Positions 27,001 to 35,006 of a DNA stretch of 64,000 nt are shown one piece after another. The notes below the pieces were generated by a model that was given only the letters and a program-made list of their open reading frames with translations, did not search any database and was not told the DNA's origin. Numbering within the stretch: position 1 is the first letter of the stretch; every line of letters begins with the position of its first letter. Source of the stretch: Pontibacter sp. HSC-14F20 (GTDB taxonomy: Bacteria; Bacteroidota; Bacteroidia; Cytophagales; Hymenobacteraceae). The DNA lies in the NCBI RefSeq assembly GCF_019599265.1, contig NZ_JAHZTC010000001.1, positions 62,001 through 126,000 of the forward strand. Reading direction: 5' to 3'. Both the position numbers and the translations under genes were made by a program.

Positions 27001-27784
27001 CAACCCGGATGACCGCATCGTGGCAGCTGCCGGCTGGCTCCATTCACCCCAGAACACGCAGCTGGACTATATGCAACAGGAGGGACGGGGCTATTTTGGC
27101 GTGGCCGTGCAGTACCGCAACCGCACCGAAGAGGTGGAGGGACAGGTCGCCTTTCATCTCAAGGAAAATGACCTCAGTTTCAAGAGTACTTCCTTTGAAG
27201 CAGCACGTCTGATCGTGTTCGGGCAGGATGCTAACTTCAAAGGGGAAGGGACGATCAACGGCAAGAGTGGGTATGGTTTCCTGGTGGCCATCGTGAACCA
27301 TGCCCTGAATGTAAAGAACCCGAACGACCGGTTGCGACTGATGATCTGGGAAGAAGAAAGCGGTCGGATCGTGTACGACAACCAGGATGGTGATGCGGAG
27401 GAGGCCACGGCCATCAACCGCATCGGTATGGGCGCGATGATACTTTATGATCCTAAAAACCCGGATTTGCTGGCAAAGGCGGAGTTGGAGGCGCTTGGTA
27501 TACAATTGCCAGGTGTAGAAGTAGCTGCTAAGCTGGTGGCTTATCCGAACGCTTTTTCCGACAGAACCACCATCTCCTTTGCGCTGGAAAAAGACGGAGC
27601 CTATACCCTAGAGGTATACGATATGGGCGGCCGGCTTGTCCGGAAAATAGGAGAGGGCACCGTCAAGGCAAAACAACTGTACGAGTATGAACTGGATGGG
27701 AAAGCCATGTCAGATGGCATGTACATCGCCCGCTTGGTAACCGACTCAGGTACGCAGAGTATCAAGCTGTTGCTAAGAAGATAA
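24098..27784 (+). CDS. Secreted SBBP beta-propeller protein with T9SS type A sorting domain
   Basis: 1228 aa. A signal peptide (hydrophobic residues about 16-30, cut after SLAQ) is followed by about sixteen SBBP-type repeats from residue 50 to 850, each about 50 aa and each carrying the core GGVYVTG/GNVYVAG motif. Then comes a PKD-like segment (AGPDKIRAGSEIVTYTLEG), a beta-sandwich domain (GYFGVAVQYRNRTEEVEGQVAF to RLMIWEEESGRIVYDNQDG) and the C-terminal T9SS type A domain (VVAYPNAFSDRTTISFAL and MYIARLVTDSGTQSIKLLLRR). It should be exported by Sec, then by the type IX system, and fixed to the cell surface. Ligand unknown. It is a single gene ending at a good terminator. Confidence 0.88.
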   Translation: MIKHLFAIREVLSWRLYLTVFSLFLLISPSLAQDLKEEWVRSFETPPIGSGVMVNSAVDTEGNIYMTGYSEVGELASKRIIAVKYSPVGQLLWAFRTKEDIHRNLYHEEAQDIVIDDAGNVYITGLLTWRVWGTSEDHRMATVIKLNATDGSQVWSIAYGQDESLTDVAGIAVDKSGGVYLAATVNADYRLAKFNAATGALQWQQQYGGSAGLTDGIADVKVDDRGGVYLTGSTLEKYKPYPDSDVIVTANAITTIKYNSQDGSQAWVAGHRIGGEPRQVGHLLELDATGVYVVGKHNDNDMIILKYDPNTGQQSWMTKFRGSTRGSTGHDIALDGAAGVYVTGVSESGTAYFSTLKLDASSGEIIWSNTANSSGANFSQATSVAVDKDGGVFITGTSYFEGDTKSYVVIRYEGASGERVWEKRLISTQPYLKSMVLTSKDGGLYLTGNVYNDVGDQSQSMMVTRLNAANGDDDWSQRYGWSEAFSYLGRDVVVDEAGNTYVAGVITVEKGEKYVYVVKYTASGEMLWNKHYRDNRTTSSRNFIALDKDGGVYVVASKGLLLKLQAADGELVWRSQVRVNYEVPVQINAMVLDDAGNVYVAGAEEKPRVSLEIISSFLTAKFDAASGSIIWEKKYGGDFGSDHVKDLVLDENGNLYATGLVFGSNKTVQMATIRYNSANGEERWIALHDNGYPTAIAADGAGGIYVTGNKSSINNFTTIRYNAEDGKEVWVSDYGTDGRRDVPEAIAVDKAGGVYVAGINQSDANGMQLSILKYSAADGSEVWSHRHEQWIQGESSTRLMLDNEGNVYVAGNMQRTFVLARHNSENGEVFWTKESDNVLGLGSDIMMDFTLDKQKNLYLTGYNSFSTNTKAFTIKYSQDAPCAPVVQKAIAGPDKIRAGSEIVTYTLEGTKATSYTWTIDGQEPVRFDGQGTEQIAADWPVAPGFYEVKARYGNDCQTQDATHKVAVYNPDDRIVAAAGWLHSPQNTQLDYMQQEGRGYFGVAVQYRNRTEEVEGQVAFHLKENDLSFKSTSFEAARLIVFGQDANFKGEGTINGKSGYGFLVAIVNHALNVKNPNDRLRLMIWEEESGRIVYDNQDGDAEEATAINRIGMGAMILYDPKNPDLLAKAELEALGIQLPGVEVAAKLVAYPNAFSDRTTISFALEKDGAYTLEVYDMGGRLVRKIGEGTVKAKQLYEYELDGKAMSDGMYIARLVTDSGTQSIKLLLRR

Positions 27785-27802
27785 TTTTAGTTTCGTGTTG
27801 AG

Positions 27803-27834
27803 AAAAGGGAGCTGACAAACCGGCTCCTTTTTTT
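27803..27834. terminator. Terminator after the propeller gene
   Basis: AAAAGGGAGC and GGCTCCTTTTTTT pair as an imperfect stem with a T tract on the plus strand. It lies between convergent genes and may also serve the NTF2-like gene. Confidence 0.8.
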
Positions 27835-27842
27835 ATGTGCCG

Positions 27843-28217
27843 TCAGCTGTGGTCTTCTATGGAAATGATCTTTTCCTGTTGAAAGCCGAAGATCGTCTTA
27901 CCTTTCAATTCCAGGGTATCACCTGCTTTCAGTTCTTCGGAAAAGTTAGTTGCCAATACTGCCCTGTAAGCAATCGTGACTTCTGCTGTGTTCTGTTGTT
28001 CCTGATAATGAAGCATTACTTGTTCCCGCTCTTTGAATAGCTTTGCAGCTCGCTCAGCCTGTTCCCGAAGGGCAACTATACCTTGCAGGAATAGGTTGAC
28101 TTCGCCATTGGAAATGTTTCTAAATTCCACCTCCTTGTGCAGGCACAGTAGCATACCCTCCACGTCGAAGTGGTTGTAGGCACTGATGTATTTTTCGATG
28201 ATTTCTTTCCTGCTCAT
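27843..28217 (-). CDS. Nuclear transport factor 2 (SnoaL-like) family protein
   Basis: 124 aa. The pattern MSRKEIIEKYISAYNHFDVEGMLLCLHKEVEFRNIS is the first helix and strand of SnoaL/NTF2-like folds. C-terminal strands AEVTIAYRAVLATNF, LELKGKTIFGFQQEKIISIEDHS complete the cone-shaped barrel. Family members are small-molecule enzymes or binding proteins with varied substrates, so no reaction is proposed. It is 14 bp downstream of the type B T9SS cargo gene on the same strand and may be co-transcribed. Confidence 0.8.
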   Translation of the reverse strand: MSRKEIIEKYISAYNHFDVEGMLLCLHKEVEFRNISNGEVNLFLQGIVALREQAERAAKLFKEREQVMLHYQEQQNTAEVTIAYRAVLATNFSEELKAGDTLELKGKTIFGFQQEKIISIEDHS

Positions 28218-28231
28218 AGGATGATCACAGT

Positions 28232-30289
28232 TTAGCGCAAAAGCGTGACGGTGCCGGTACGAAGCTTTGTTTCGCCACTCTGGCTCACAATGTTGACTTC
28301 ATAGGCATAAGCGCCGGCCGGCTGCGGTTTTCCCTGGTAGGCGCCATCCCAGTTGGTGTTGCGGTCGTCAGAGGAGAACACGACCTGCCCCATATTGTTG
28401 TATACCTTGATATTGAAAGATTTTATAAAGCGGCCTTTTACTTCGAGCACATCATTGAGTCCGTCATCGTTTGGCGTGAAAGCATTCGGAATATGTACCT
28501 GCAAAGGCTGCTGAATTACCACAGTGTTGGAGTAAGAAGTAGCGCTGCCACTCCCGGAAGTCACCCGAATGCGGTAGCGTAGTTCCTGCATCTCATCGCT
28601 CGGATTGTGCTCCAGGTAAGTGTTGCCTGTTACAGGTATACTGCTGACAATGCGGTTATCGGCATTCAGCAGCTCCAGGGTATAGGTGCTCACCCCATCG
28701 GGAAAGCCCACATAGCCTGTCCAGCCTAAGGTGATGTTCGGATTATTTTCTTGGGGCAGCGCAATCAGGTATACCGGGCAGCTAGTGTTGCTATAGGCTG
28801 CGCTCTGCTCACAAGGATTAGTATAGCTGGCACGGTAACAAACCGGACTCAGCGGCTGCAATGGGTCCGAATACGCAGTCTGCTCGCTGGTTACAAGATC
28901 AGTAAACGGCACCCCGTCGATGCTGCGCTGGTAACGAACCTGTTGGGCTGTCTGGCCATCCGGGATGGTCAGGATAAGTTGTATCTGGTTGTTTTCGTCA
29001 TAGGTGCTGTAGAGGTGCCCGGCAGGTGGGGTGGCGGTGGAAGTGGCCTGCAGGCAGCGTGAAGCAGAGATCGAGTGGCTCTGTCCGTTATTCGAAAAAC
29101 TGCTTACCTGGTAGCAGTAGTTTTGTCCGCAGTTCAGGTCAGGGTCAGTATAACTGGTTGTGTTGCTGTTCAACTCCGCAATCTGATTGCCGTCGCGGTG
29201 CACTGTGTAATGCTGTACAGCACCCCCTATACCTGACCAACTGAGGTTTGCCAGTTCATTGCCTGCCTGCACACCCAAAATCAGGCTACTAACCGGCGCT
29301 GAAAAAATCGGCAATTGATTGCCGCAGTTGTCGGCTGGGCGAATCCGGAACTGTATGGGTTGCCGGGTGTCTACGTTACCGATTCTGAAGTCAGTCAATC
29401 TGATTTGCGTGAGCGGTGAGGTTGTGTAGATGGCTTCGAAATTGCTGTTTACTGTGGTGCGTCTCTCCAGCACATAGCGGTATCCTGGCTGCAGATTTTC
29501 GAACGCAAACAGAATTTCACCATCTGCCGCTTCCCGCAGAACTTCCAGCTGCGCGATGACTGGTGTGGGAGGAGTTGGCAAGAGTGTAACCGTGTTCGAG
29601 CTGCTCGTTTCGCAGGAGCTGCCGGTGTACTTGCCCCGCAACGTGATGGTATAGGAAACCGCTGTACCAAGGTAGGTATAGGGCGGCTGATCCCCGGCTT
29701 TTACGTCTTTTGCCAGCGTATTGTCACCATAATCAATGTCGTACAAGTCGTAGCCGATGTCGGCGATGGTCACCTGAACTGATCTGCTGGCGCAAGGCTG
29801 TATCGTAAAACTGGGAGCGGGAGTTGCTACCACTTCAAACTCTATGGGCTCTATAGTGGTACTGTTCCCGCCTCCCCGGTTAATGATCTGCGTGATGATG
29901 TATTTGCCCGGCTCTGTGTAGGTAAACTGAAATCGGCCATCAGCACCCCGATCGACTAGTTCACTCTGTTCAAAATTTTGAGGGTCAAATGCGCCGGGGC
30001 CGGGATCATAGAAAGTAGTATACTGCGCGTTCTCGTTTGCGTTGCAGTCCTCAAAAAAAACAGGTATACCTACGCAAATTACCTTCACTTCCTGCCCGTT
30101 CTGTATTGCCCGAAAGCAGCCTTCCTGTCCCAAAACAGGTATAGCAGCCAGCAGAAGTGATATGAACAGCAGCAGTCTCAAATAATAGGCGTAGGGTGTG
30201 CTACGAATATAGGCAAGCAAGGGATAGGAGAAAAGCTTCTGCCTAAATTTCAGGTATAGGAGCGGGGGATTCGTCGTGCTTTTTTTCAA
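28232..30289 (-). CDS. Gliding motility-associated C-terminal domain protein (T9SS type B sorting)
   Basis: 685 aa. An extended N-terminus (about 35 residues) precedes a hydrophobic segment LLLFISLLLAAIPVLGQ, which looks like a signal peptide; a later Met is possible but none fits well. Then come a PKD-like segment (about 60-150), fibronectin-III-like modules (about 235-580) and the C-terminal CHU_C/type B domain: HIPNAFTPNDDGLNDVLEV, FNIKVYNNMGQVVFSS, NWDGAYQGKPQPAGAYAYEV. It is exported by the type IX system and either attached to the surface or released. It faces the propeller gene. Confidence 0.88.
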   Translation of the reverse strand: MKKSTTNPPLLYLKFRQKLFSYPLLAYIRSTPYAYYLRLLLFISLLLAAIPVLGQEGCFRAIQNGQEVKVICVGIPVFFEDCNANENAQYTTFYDPGPGAFDPQNFEQSELVDRGADGRFQFTYTEPGKYIITQIINRGGGNSTTIEPIEFEVVATPAPSFTIQPCASRSVQVTIADIGYDLYDIDYGDNTLAKDVKAGDQPPYTYLGTAVSYTITLRGKYTGSSCETSSSNTVTLLPTPPTPVIAQLEVLREAADGEILFAFENLQPGYRYVLERRTTVNSNFEAIYTTSPLTQIRLTDFRIGNVDTRQPIQFRIRPADNCGNQLPIFSAPVSSLILGVQAGNELANLSWSGIGGAVQHYTVHRDGNQIAELNSNTTSYTDPDLNCGQNYCYQVSSFSNNGQSHSISASRCLQATSTATPPAGHLYSTYDENNQIQLILTIPDGQTAQQVRYQRSIDGVPFTDLVTSEQTAYSDPLQPLSPVCYRASYTNPCEQSAAYSNTSCPVYLIALPQENNPNITLGWTGYVGFPDGVSTYTLELLNADNRIVSSIPVTGNTYLEHNPSDEMQELRYRIRVTSGSGSATSYSNTVVIQQPLQVHIPNAFTPNDDGLNDVLEVKGRFIKSFNIKVYNNMGQVVFSSDDRNTNWDGAYQGKPQPAGAYAYEVNIVSQSGETKLRTGTVTLLR

Positions 30290-30568
30290 CCTGAAAGGAT
30301 TTAGGAGAAATAGGGCTTTCTCTGCAAGTAATATAGATTTAACCTCCGATAGGAGTCTAGTTTAGCTAAGTTTCTTTAAAAAGTGACAGAAAAGTATGCC
30401 CAGGTATAGGCAGGGCTAATAGGCTCCATCTACAAGTCCAACTCTCAGGGATAGGTAGCTTAACGAGCTATCATATTGGATAACGAGAATCAATACGGAT
30501 AGGTATAAAAGAGAAATCCGCAACAGCCCTGAAGACTATTGCGGATTTCTGATGGCCTAACTTGTTGT
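30290..30568. other. Intergenic region upstream of the type B cargo gene
   Basis: About 280 bp between two minus-strand genes. It contains the hutH terminator (30512-30550) and two AGGTATA copies (about 30400, 30500). No promoter box matching TAnnTTTG was identified for the downstream cargo gene. Confidence 0.35.
30512..30550 (-). terminator. Terminator of hutH
   Basis: Perfect 12-bp stem AGAAATCCGCAA / TTGCGGATTTCT with a 15-nt loop, followed on the reverse strand by a pyrimidine-rich tail (CTTTTAT). Confidence 0.85.
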
Positions 30569-32074
30569 TTAAGCCTGAGCCACAGGCAAACGGCAGGTTC
30601 TGATAAAATCCACACTTCGCTCCATGTCCGGATGCATCACGCGGTCGGTACTTACAAAAGGAATCTGCTCCCGGAAATCAGCCACTAGTTGCTCCAGCTG
30701 CGGCGCGGTGCGTAGCGGACGTCTGAATTCCATCGCCTGCGCAGCGTTCATCAACTCAATGGCCAGCACGCGCTCTACATTCTGCACCACCTTATACAGC
30801 TTCGTAGCGGCGTTTGAGCCCATGCTCACGTGGTCTTCCTGTCCGTTAGACGATGGGATGGTGTCGATAGAAGCCGGGGTGCAGAGCTGTTTGGTTTGGC
30901 TCACGATAGAAGCAGCGGTATACTGCGTGATCATAAAACCGGAGTTCAGGCCAGGTTCTGCCACCAGGAAGTCCGGCAAACCACGGCTGCCGGAAATCAG
31001 TTGGTATGTCCGACGTTCGGAAATGCTGCCCAACTCCGCCAAAGCAATTGCCATAAAATCCAGCGCCAACGCCAACGGCTGCCCGTGGAAGTTGCCGCCT
31101 GAAATGATCTCGTCCTCGTCCGGGAAGATGTTCGGGTTGTCAGTCACGGAATTGATTTCGGTCAGGATCACTCCTGCAACATAGCGGATAGCGTCTTTGG
31201 AAGCGCCATGAACCTGCGGAATACAGCGGAAAGAGTAAGGGTCTTGCACGTGTTGCTTAAACTGGCTGATCAGTTCGCTACCCTGCAGCAGGTTGCGGAA
31301 CGTGGCGGCTGTCTCCAGTTGCCCCTGGTGCGGACGCGCTTGGTGAATCAGGTGGTTAAACGGCTCAATGCGTCCGTCAAAAGCATCCAGCGACAAGGCG
31401 CCCACCACATCGGCCGTGCGGGACAAACGGCGACCCTGCAAAAGACAATGCACTCCATAGGCACTCATGAACTGTGTGCCGTTCAACAAAGCGAGGCCCT
31501 CTTTGGCCTGCAAAGCGACGGGTTCCCAGCTAAACATCTCCAGCACATGGCGGCTCTCCAGGCGGTAACCCTGATAATATACCTCTCCCAAGCCGATTAG
31601 CGGCAGGCAAAGGTGTGCCAACGGAGCCAGGTCGCCACTTGCTCCAAGCGAACCCTGCTGGTACACGATCGGGTAAATGTCGCGGTTATAAAAGTCGATC
31701 AGGCGCTTCACTGTCTGCAGTTGCACCCCACTGTTGCCATAAGCCAGCGACTGTATTTTGAGCAGGAGCATCAGTTTCACCACTTCGGCCGGCACTTCGT
31801 CGCCCATCCCGCAGGCATGCGACATCACCAGATTGCGCTGCAGCTGTTCGAGGTTATCGTGCGAGATCTGCTTTTTATACAGCGATCCGAAACCGGTATT
31901 GATGCCGTAGATGCTCTCATCGGTGCTGGCAATTTTGCGGTGCAGGTAGTTGTAGCAGTGCAGTATGCGCTCCTCCGCCTCCTGCGACAGGGCCAGGCTA
32001 TACCTGTGGCTGATGATTTCCTCGATGCGCTCCAGGCTCAGGTGCTGGCTGGAGATATAGTGAATGTCGCTCAT
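30569..32074 (-). CDS. hutH: Histidine ammonia-lyase (HAL/PAL family)
   Basis: 501 aa, the usual HutH length. It removes ammonia from L-histidine to give urocanate, using the self-formed MIO group. The MIO triad Ala-Ser-Gly is at residues 145-147 in GSLGASGDLAPLAH; Tyr56 in YGINTGFG is the catalytic Tyr, and SHACG at 85-89 carries the His that favours histidine over aromatic substrates. MEFRRP near residue 455 and QEDHVSMGSNAA complete the site. It starts 8 bp after hisS, so the two probably share a transcript; hutU, hutI and hutG are not nearby. Tyrosine or phenylalanine use is a less likely alternative. Confidence 0.9.
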   Translation of the reverse strand: MSDIHYISSQHLSLERIEEIISHRYSLALSQEAEERILHCYNYLHRKIASTDESIYGINTGFGSLYKKQISHDNLEQLQRNLVMSHACGMGDEVPAEVVKLMLLLKIQSLAYGNSGVQLQTVKRLIDFYNRDIYPIVYQQGSLGASGDLAPLAHLCLPLIGLGEVYYQGYRLESRHVLEMFSWEPVALQAKEGLALLNGTQFMSAYGVHCLLQGRRLSRTADVVGALSLDAFDGRIEPFNHLIHQARPHQGQLETAATFRNLLQGSELISQFKQHVQDPYSFRCIPQVHGASKDAIRYVAGVILTEINSVTDNPNIFPDEDEIISGGNFHGQPLALALDFMAIALAELGSISERRTYQLISGSRGLPDFLVAEPGLNSGFMITQYTAASIVSQTKQLCTPASIDTIPSSNGQEDHVSMGSNAATKLYKVVQNVERVLAIELMNAAQAMEFRRPLRTAPQLEQLVADFREQIPFVSTDRVMHPDMERSVDFIRTCRLPVAQA

Positions 32075-32082
32075 GTTTTTGT

Positions 32083-33489
32083 TTAGTTTGCTTCAGTTTT
32101 CAGCTGGGCGATGATGTCGTCTATGTAAAGCTCGTCCTGTTCGCCTGTCTGCATGTCGCGTAGTTTCAGTTTGCCGGATGCCATTTCTTCGGAACCGATC
32201 AGCAGCACAAACGGGATTTTCTTCTGATCAGCATAGCTCATCTGCTTTTTTAGCTTGGCATTTTCAGGGTATAACTCTGAGGCTATACCTGCGTTGCGCA
32301 GCTTCTGGAGCAGGGGCAGGGCGTAGCGCTCCGATTCTTTATCGAATTGCACGATCAGCACCTTCGTACCAACCTCGCTGCTGGCCGGGAAAAGCTGCAG
32401 TTCTTCGAGTACATCGTAAATGCGGTCTACGCCAAAGGAGAAGCCTACACCTGATACGTTTGGCATACCGAACATGCCCGTCAGGTTATCGTAACGACCA
32501 CCGCCGCTGATGCTGCCCATGTTGGCGTTATTGACTTTTACCTCAAAAATGCAGCCGGTATAGTAGGTGAGGCCGCGTGCCAGGGTTACATCCAGCTGCA
32601 GGCGCGACTGACCAGATGGGTTCTGCGTTGTGAGGGCATCGCTGCCCAGATTCTCCAGGTACTCCCATACCTCTAGTAGGTCTTTCAATCCGCGCTGTCC
32701 CTCTTCAGTATTACCTAGTAGCGTTTGTAGCTGGTCTAGTATTTCCTGGTTAGAACCTTTCAAATCATAAAGCGGCTCCAATTTATCAACGGCAGCCTCG
32801 GCTATACCTCGTCCCAGTAACTCTTTGCGTACACCGTCTGCCCCGATCTTATCGAGCTTGTCGATGGCCATGCAAATGTCGCTTTCACGTCCTTTCTCCC
32901 CAATGGCCTCGGCTATACCTGCCAGTATACCTCTGTGGTTGATCTTGATCGTGAAATCTGTCAAGCCTAAGCTGCCCAACACCTCGTCGATCATCTGCAC
33001 AATCTCCGCCTCGCATAGCAGGGAGTTGGTGCCTACCACATCAGCATCACACTGGTAAAACTCGCGATAACGGCCACGCTGCGGGCGATCGGCACGCCAT
33101 ACCGGCTGTATCTGGTAACGCTTGAACGGGAAGCTGATCTCATTGCGGTTCATCACTACAAAACGGGCGAAAGGCACCGTCAGGTCGTAACGTAATGCTT
33201 TTTCAGAGATTTTGCGGGTGATATGCTTAGAGCCCTGTTCTATGTCAGCGGCAGTCGTCTTGGACAGGAAATCACCGGAGTTCAGGACCTTGAAGATCAG
33301 TTGGTCGCCTTCGTCACCGTACTTGCCCGTAAGCACGGAGAGCTGCTCCATAGCAGGTGTTTCGAGCGGCAGGTAGCCGAATTTCTCGAAGGTGCGCTTG
33401 ATGACGCCAAATATATAATTGCGCTTGACCACCACGGTGGGGCCAAAGTCGCGGGTTCCTTTCGGTATAGATGGTTTTTCCTTGCTCAT
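32083..33489 (-). CDS. hisS: Histidine--tRNA ligase
   Basis: 468 aa class II synthetase charging tRNA-His. Motifs: KPSIPKGTRDFGP at the N-terminus, then PAMEQLSVLTGKYGDEGDQLIFK, RYDLTVPFARFV, QIQPVWRADRPQRGRYREFYQCDADV (motif 2), LTYYTGCIFEV and GSISGGGRYDNLTGMFG (motif 3 region with the His-binding loop), and a C-terminal anticodon-binding domain from about residue 375 (KVLIVQFDKESERYALPLLQ). The gene begins 56 bp upstream of the sugar transferase stop and is followed by hutH after 8 bp. Confidence 0.97.
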   Translation of the reverse strand: MSKEKPSIPKGTRDFGPTVVVKRNYIFGVIKRTFEKFGYLPLETPAMEQLSVLTGKYGDEGDQLIFKVLNSGDFLSKTTAADIEQGSKHITRKISEKALRYDLTVPFARFVVMNRNEISFPFKRYQIQPVWRADRPQRGRYREFYQCDADVVGTNSLLCEAEIVQMIDEVLGSLGLTDFTIKINHRGILAGIAEAIGEKGRESDICMAIDKLDKIGADGVRKELLGRGIAEAAVDKLEPLYDLKGSNQEILDQLQTLLGNTEEGQRGLKDLLEVWEYLENLGSDALTTQNPSGQSRLQLDVTLARGLTYYTGCIFEVKVNNANMGSISGGGRYDNLTGMFGMPNVSGVGFSFGVDRIYDVLEELQLFPASSEVGTKVLIVQFDKESERYALPLLQKLRNAGIASELYPENAKLKKQMSYADQKKIPFVLLIGSEEMASGKLKLRDMQTGEQDELYIDDIIAQLKTEAN

Positions 33490-33545
33490 GTTTTCAACTT
33501 TGCAGGCGAAGTTACTAAAACAGGAGCAAATGAGGAGGCTGATTT

Positions 33546-34928
33546 TTAAAATGCGTTGTCCTCGCCCCGCATCATGTTGTATACGGTATAGAAGACAATC
33601 TTCAGATCAAGAAAAAAAGACCAGTTCTCAAGGTAGAAGATGTCGAGTTTCACGCGGCCACGGATCTGGTAGTTTGAACTGGTATCACCACGGTAGCCGC
33701 GCACTTGGGAAAGCCCTGTTATACCTGGTTTGATGAAATGGCGCACCATATACTTTTCAGCCACCATAGCATACTCTTCGTTTACCTTTAGCATGTGCGG
33801 GCGAGGCCCCACAATTGACATCTGCCCCATAAATACATTAAAGAACTGAGGTAATTCGTCTAAACTGGTCTTGCGCAGGAAAGCACCAATACGGGTAATT
33901 CGTGAATCGCCACGTCGTGCCAATAAAGAGTTTGCTTCATTGTTTATGTACATCGACCGAAGCTTCCAGCAACGAAAGGTCTTATAATTTATACCTGAAC
34001 GTTCCTGACCAAAAAAAACAGGCCCCTTAGAGTCCAGTTTAATGAGTAAAGCCAGCAGTGGGATAAGCCATGAAAGAATCAGGATAATCACCAGAGACGA
34101 GAACAAAATATCGAATGCTCGTTTGATAACCTTGTTGAATGTATCGTCGAGCGGGATGGAACGGAAAACCAGCACAGGAAGCATGTCGTGAAAATCCAGC
34201 TTCATGCGGGCATGGTGGAAGCTGCCTGGCTCTGGCAAGAACTTCATCCGGATCAGGCGGTCATCCGCATCATTCATCAGGCGGATAATCTGATTGCGGG
34301 GCAGCTCGAAGGGGGAACAGTAGATCTCATCCACATGGTGCTCCTCCAGGTAATTCTCTATATCCGCTATCGACCCGAGCAGGTCTGCCTCCCCTGATGC
34401 TTTATCGTCAAAATAACCCATAAAGTGGTAACCATACTCCGGGTGTACTTTAAAAAAGCGACGCAGCTCTTTACCGGCTTCTCCCATACCTACAATCACC
34501 ACAAAACGTTTATTATAGCCCTTTCTTCGGAAATGGCGCAGTAAGATGAGCACCACAAAACGGTAAAAAGCCACAAAACAGGCCAGTGATCCATAATGGA
34601 GAAACAGGAACTGACGTGACACAGTCTGCAAGTCAAACAGTTGCATGATGACCTCAAACAGCAGCACATACAGCAATACAGCCTGTAAAGCGTTTACCAG
34701 GAGCCTGTTGATAGGCACCGCACGATAAATTTTATAAGTCCCAAGCAGGAGTGAGCAGGTATACCAGGCAAGCAGTGCGTATAGCAATAACTGCGTATAG
34801 CCTGAGAAAACCAAAGGATCGGTTTGGTCTGCTGCTACCTGGTGGGCCAGTGCAAAAGAAAGTGCGATAGAAACCGCGTCGCCAACCGCATGCAGCGGTC
34901 TGATGTATTTATTATATAATCCGGGCAT
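33546..34928 (-). CDS. Undecaprenyl-phosphate sugar-1-phosphate transferase (WcaJ/EpsL-like polyisoprenyl-phosphate hexose-1-P transferase)
   Basis: 460 aa from MPGLYNKYIRPLH. It has an N-terminal four-helix membrane part, a CoA-binding-like Rossmann domain (FVVIVGMGEAGKELRRFF) and the C-terminal catalytic domain: KRAFDILFSSLVIILILSW, SKGPVFFGQERSGINYKTFRCWKLRSM, KTSLDELPQFFNVFMGQMSIVGPRPHM and FIKPGITGLSQVRGYRGDT. It should start the lipid-linked repeat unit by moving a sugar phosphate (glucose or galactose) from UDP to undecaprenyl phosphate. An ATG 5 codons upstream (34943) lies inside the best -7 box, so the later ATG is preferred. It is last in the minus-strand polysaccharide cluster. 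Confidence 0.92.
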   Translation of the reverse strand: MPGLYNKYIRPLHAVGDAVSIALSFALAHQVAADQTDPLVFSGYTQLLLYALLAWYTCSLLLGTYKIYRAVPINRLLVNALQAVLLYVLLFEVIMQLFDLQTVSRQFLFLHYGSLACFVAFYRFVVLILLRHFRRKGYNKRFVVIVGMGEAGKELRRFFKVHPEYGYHFMGYFDDKASGEADLLGSIADIENYLEEHHVDEIYCSPFELPRNQIIRLMNDADDRLIRMKFLPEPGSFHHARMKLDFHDMLPVLVFRSIPLDDTFNKVIKRAFDILFSSLVIILILSWLIPLLALLIKLDSKGPVFFGQERSGINYKTFRCWKLRSMYINNEANSLLARRGDSRITRIGAFLRKTSLDELPQFFNVFMGQMSIVGPRPHMLKVNEEYAMVAEKYMVRHFIKPGITGLSQVRGYRGDTSSNYQIRGRVKLDIFYLENWSFFLDLKIVFYTVYNMMRGEDNAF

Positions 34929-34940
34929 AGTATTTCGACA

Positions 34941-34948
34941 CAAAAATA
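34941..34948 (-). promoter_or_regulatory. Candidate -7 box for the sugar transferase gene
   Basis: Reverse strand reads TATTTTTG, a perfect TAnnTTTG, 12 bp upstream of the preferred start. It overlaps the alternative ATG at 34943, which argues against that start. Confidence 0.4.
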
Positions 34949-35006
34949 TTGAAATAATAGTTTGTGGCGATATTGTTCGATTTCTATTATGTAATTTTAG
35001 CTGACT

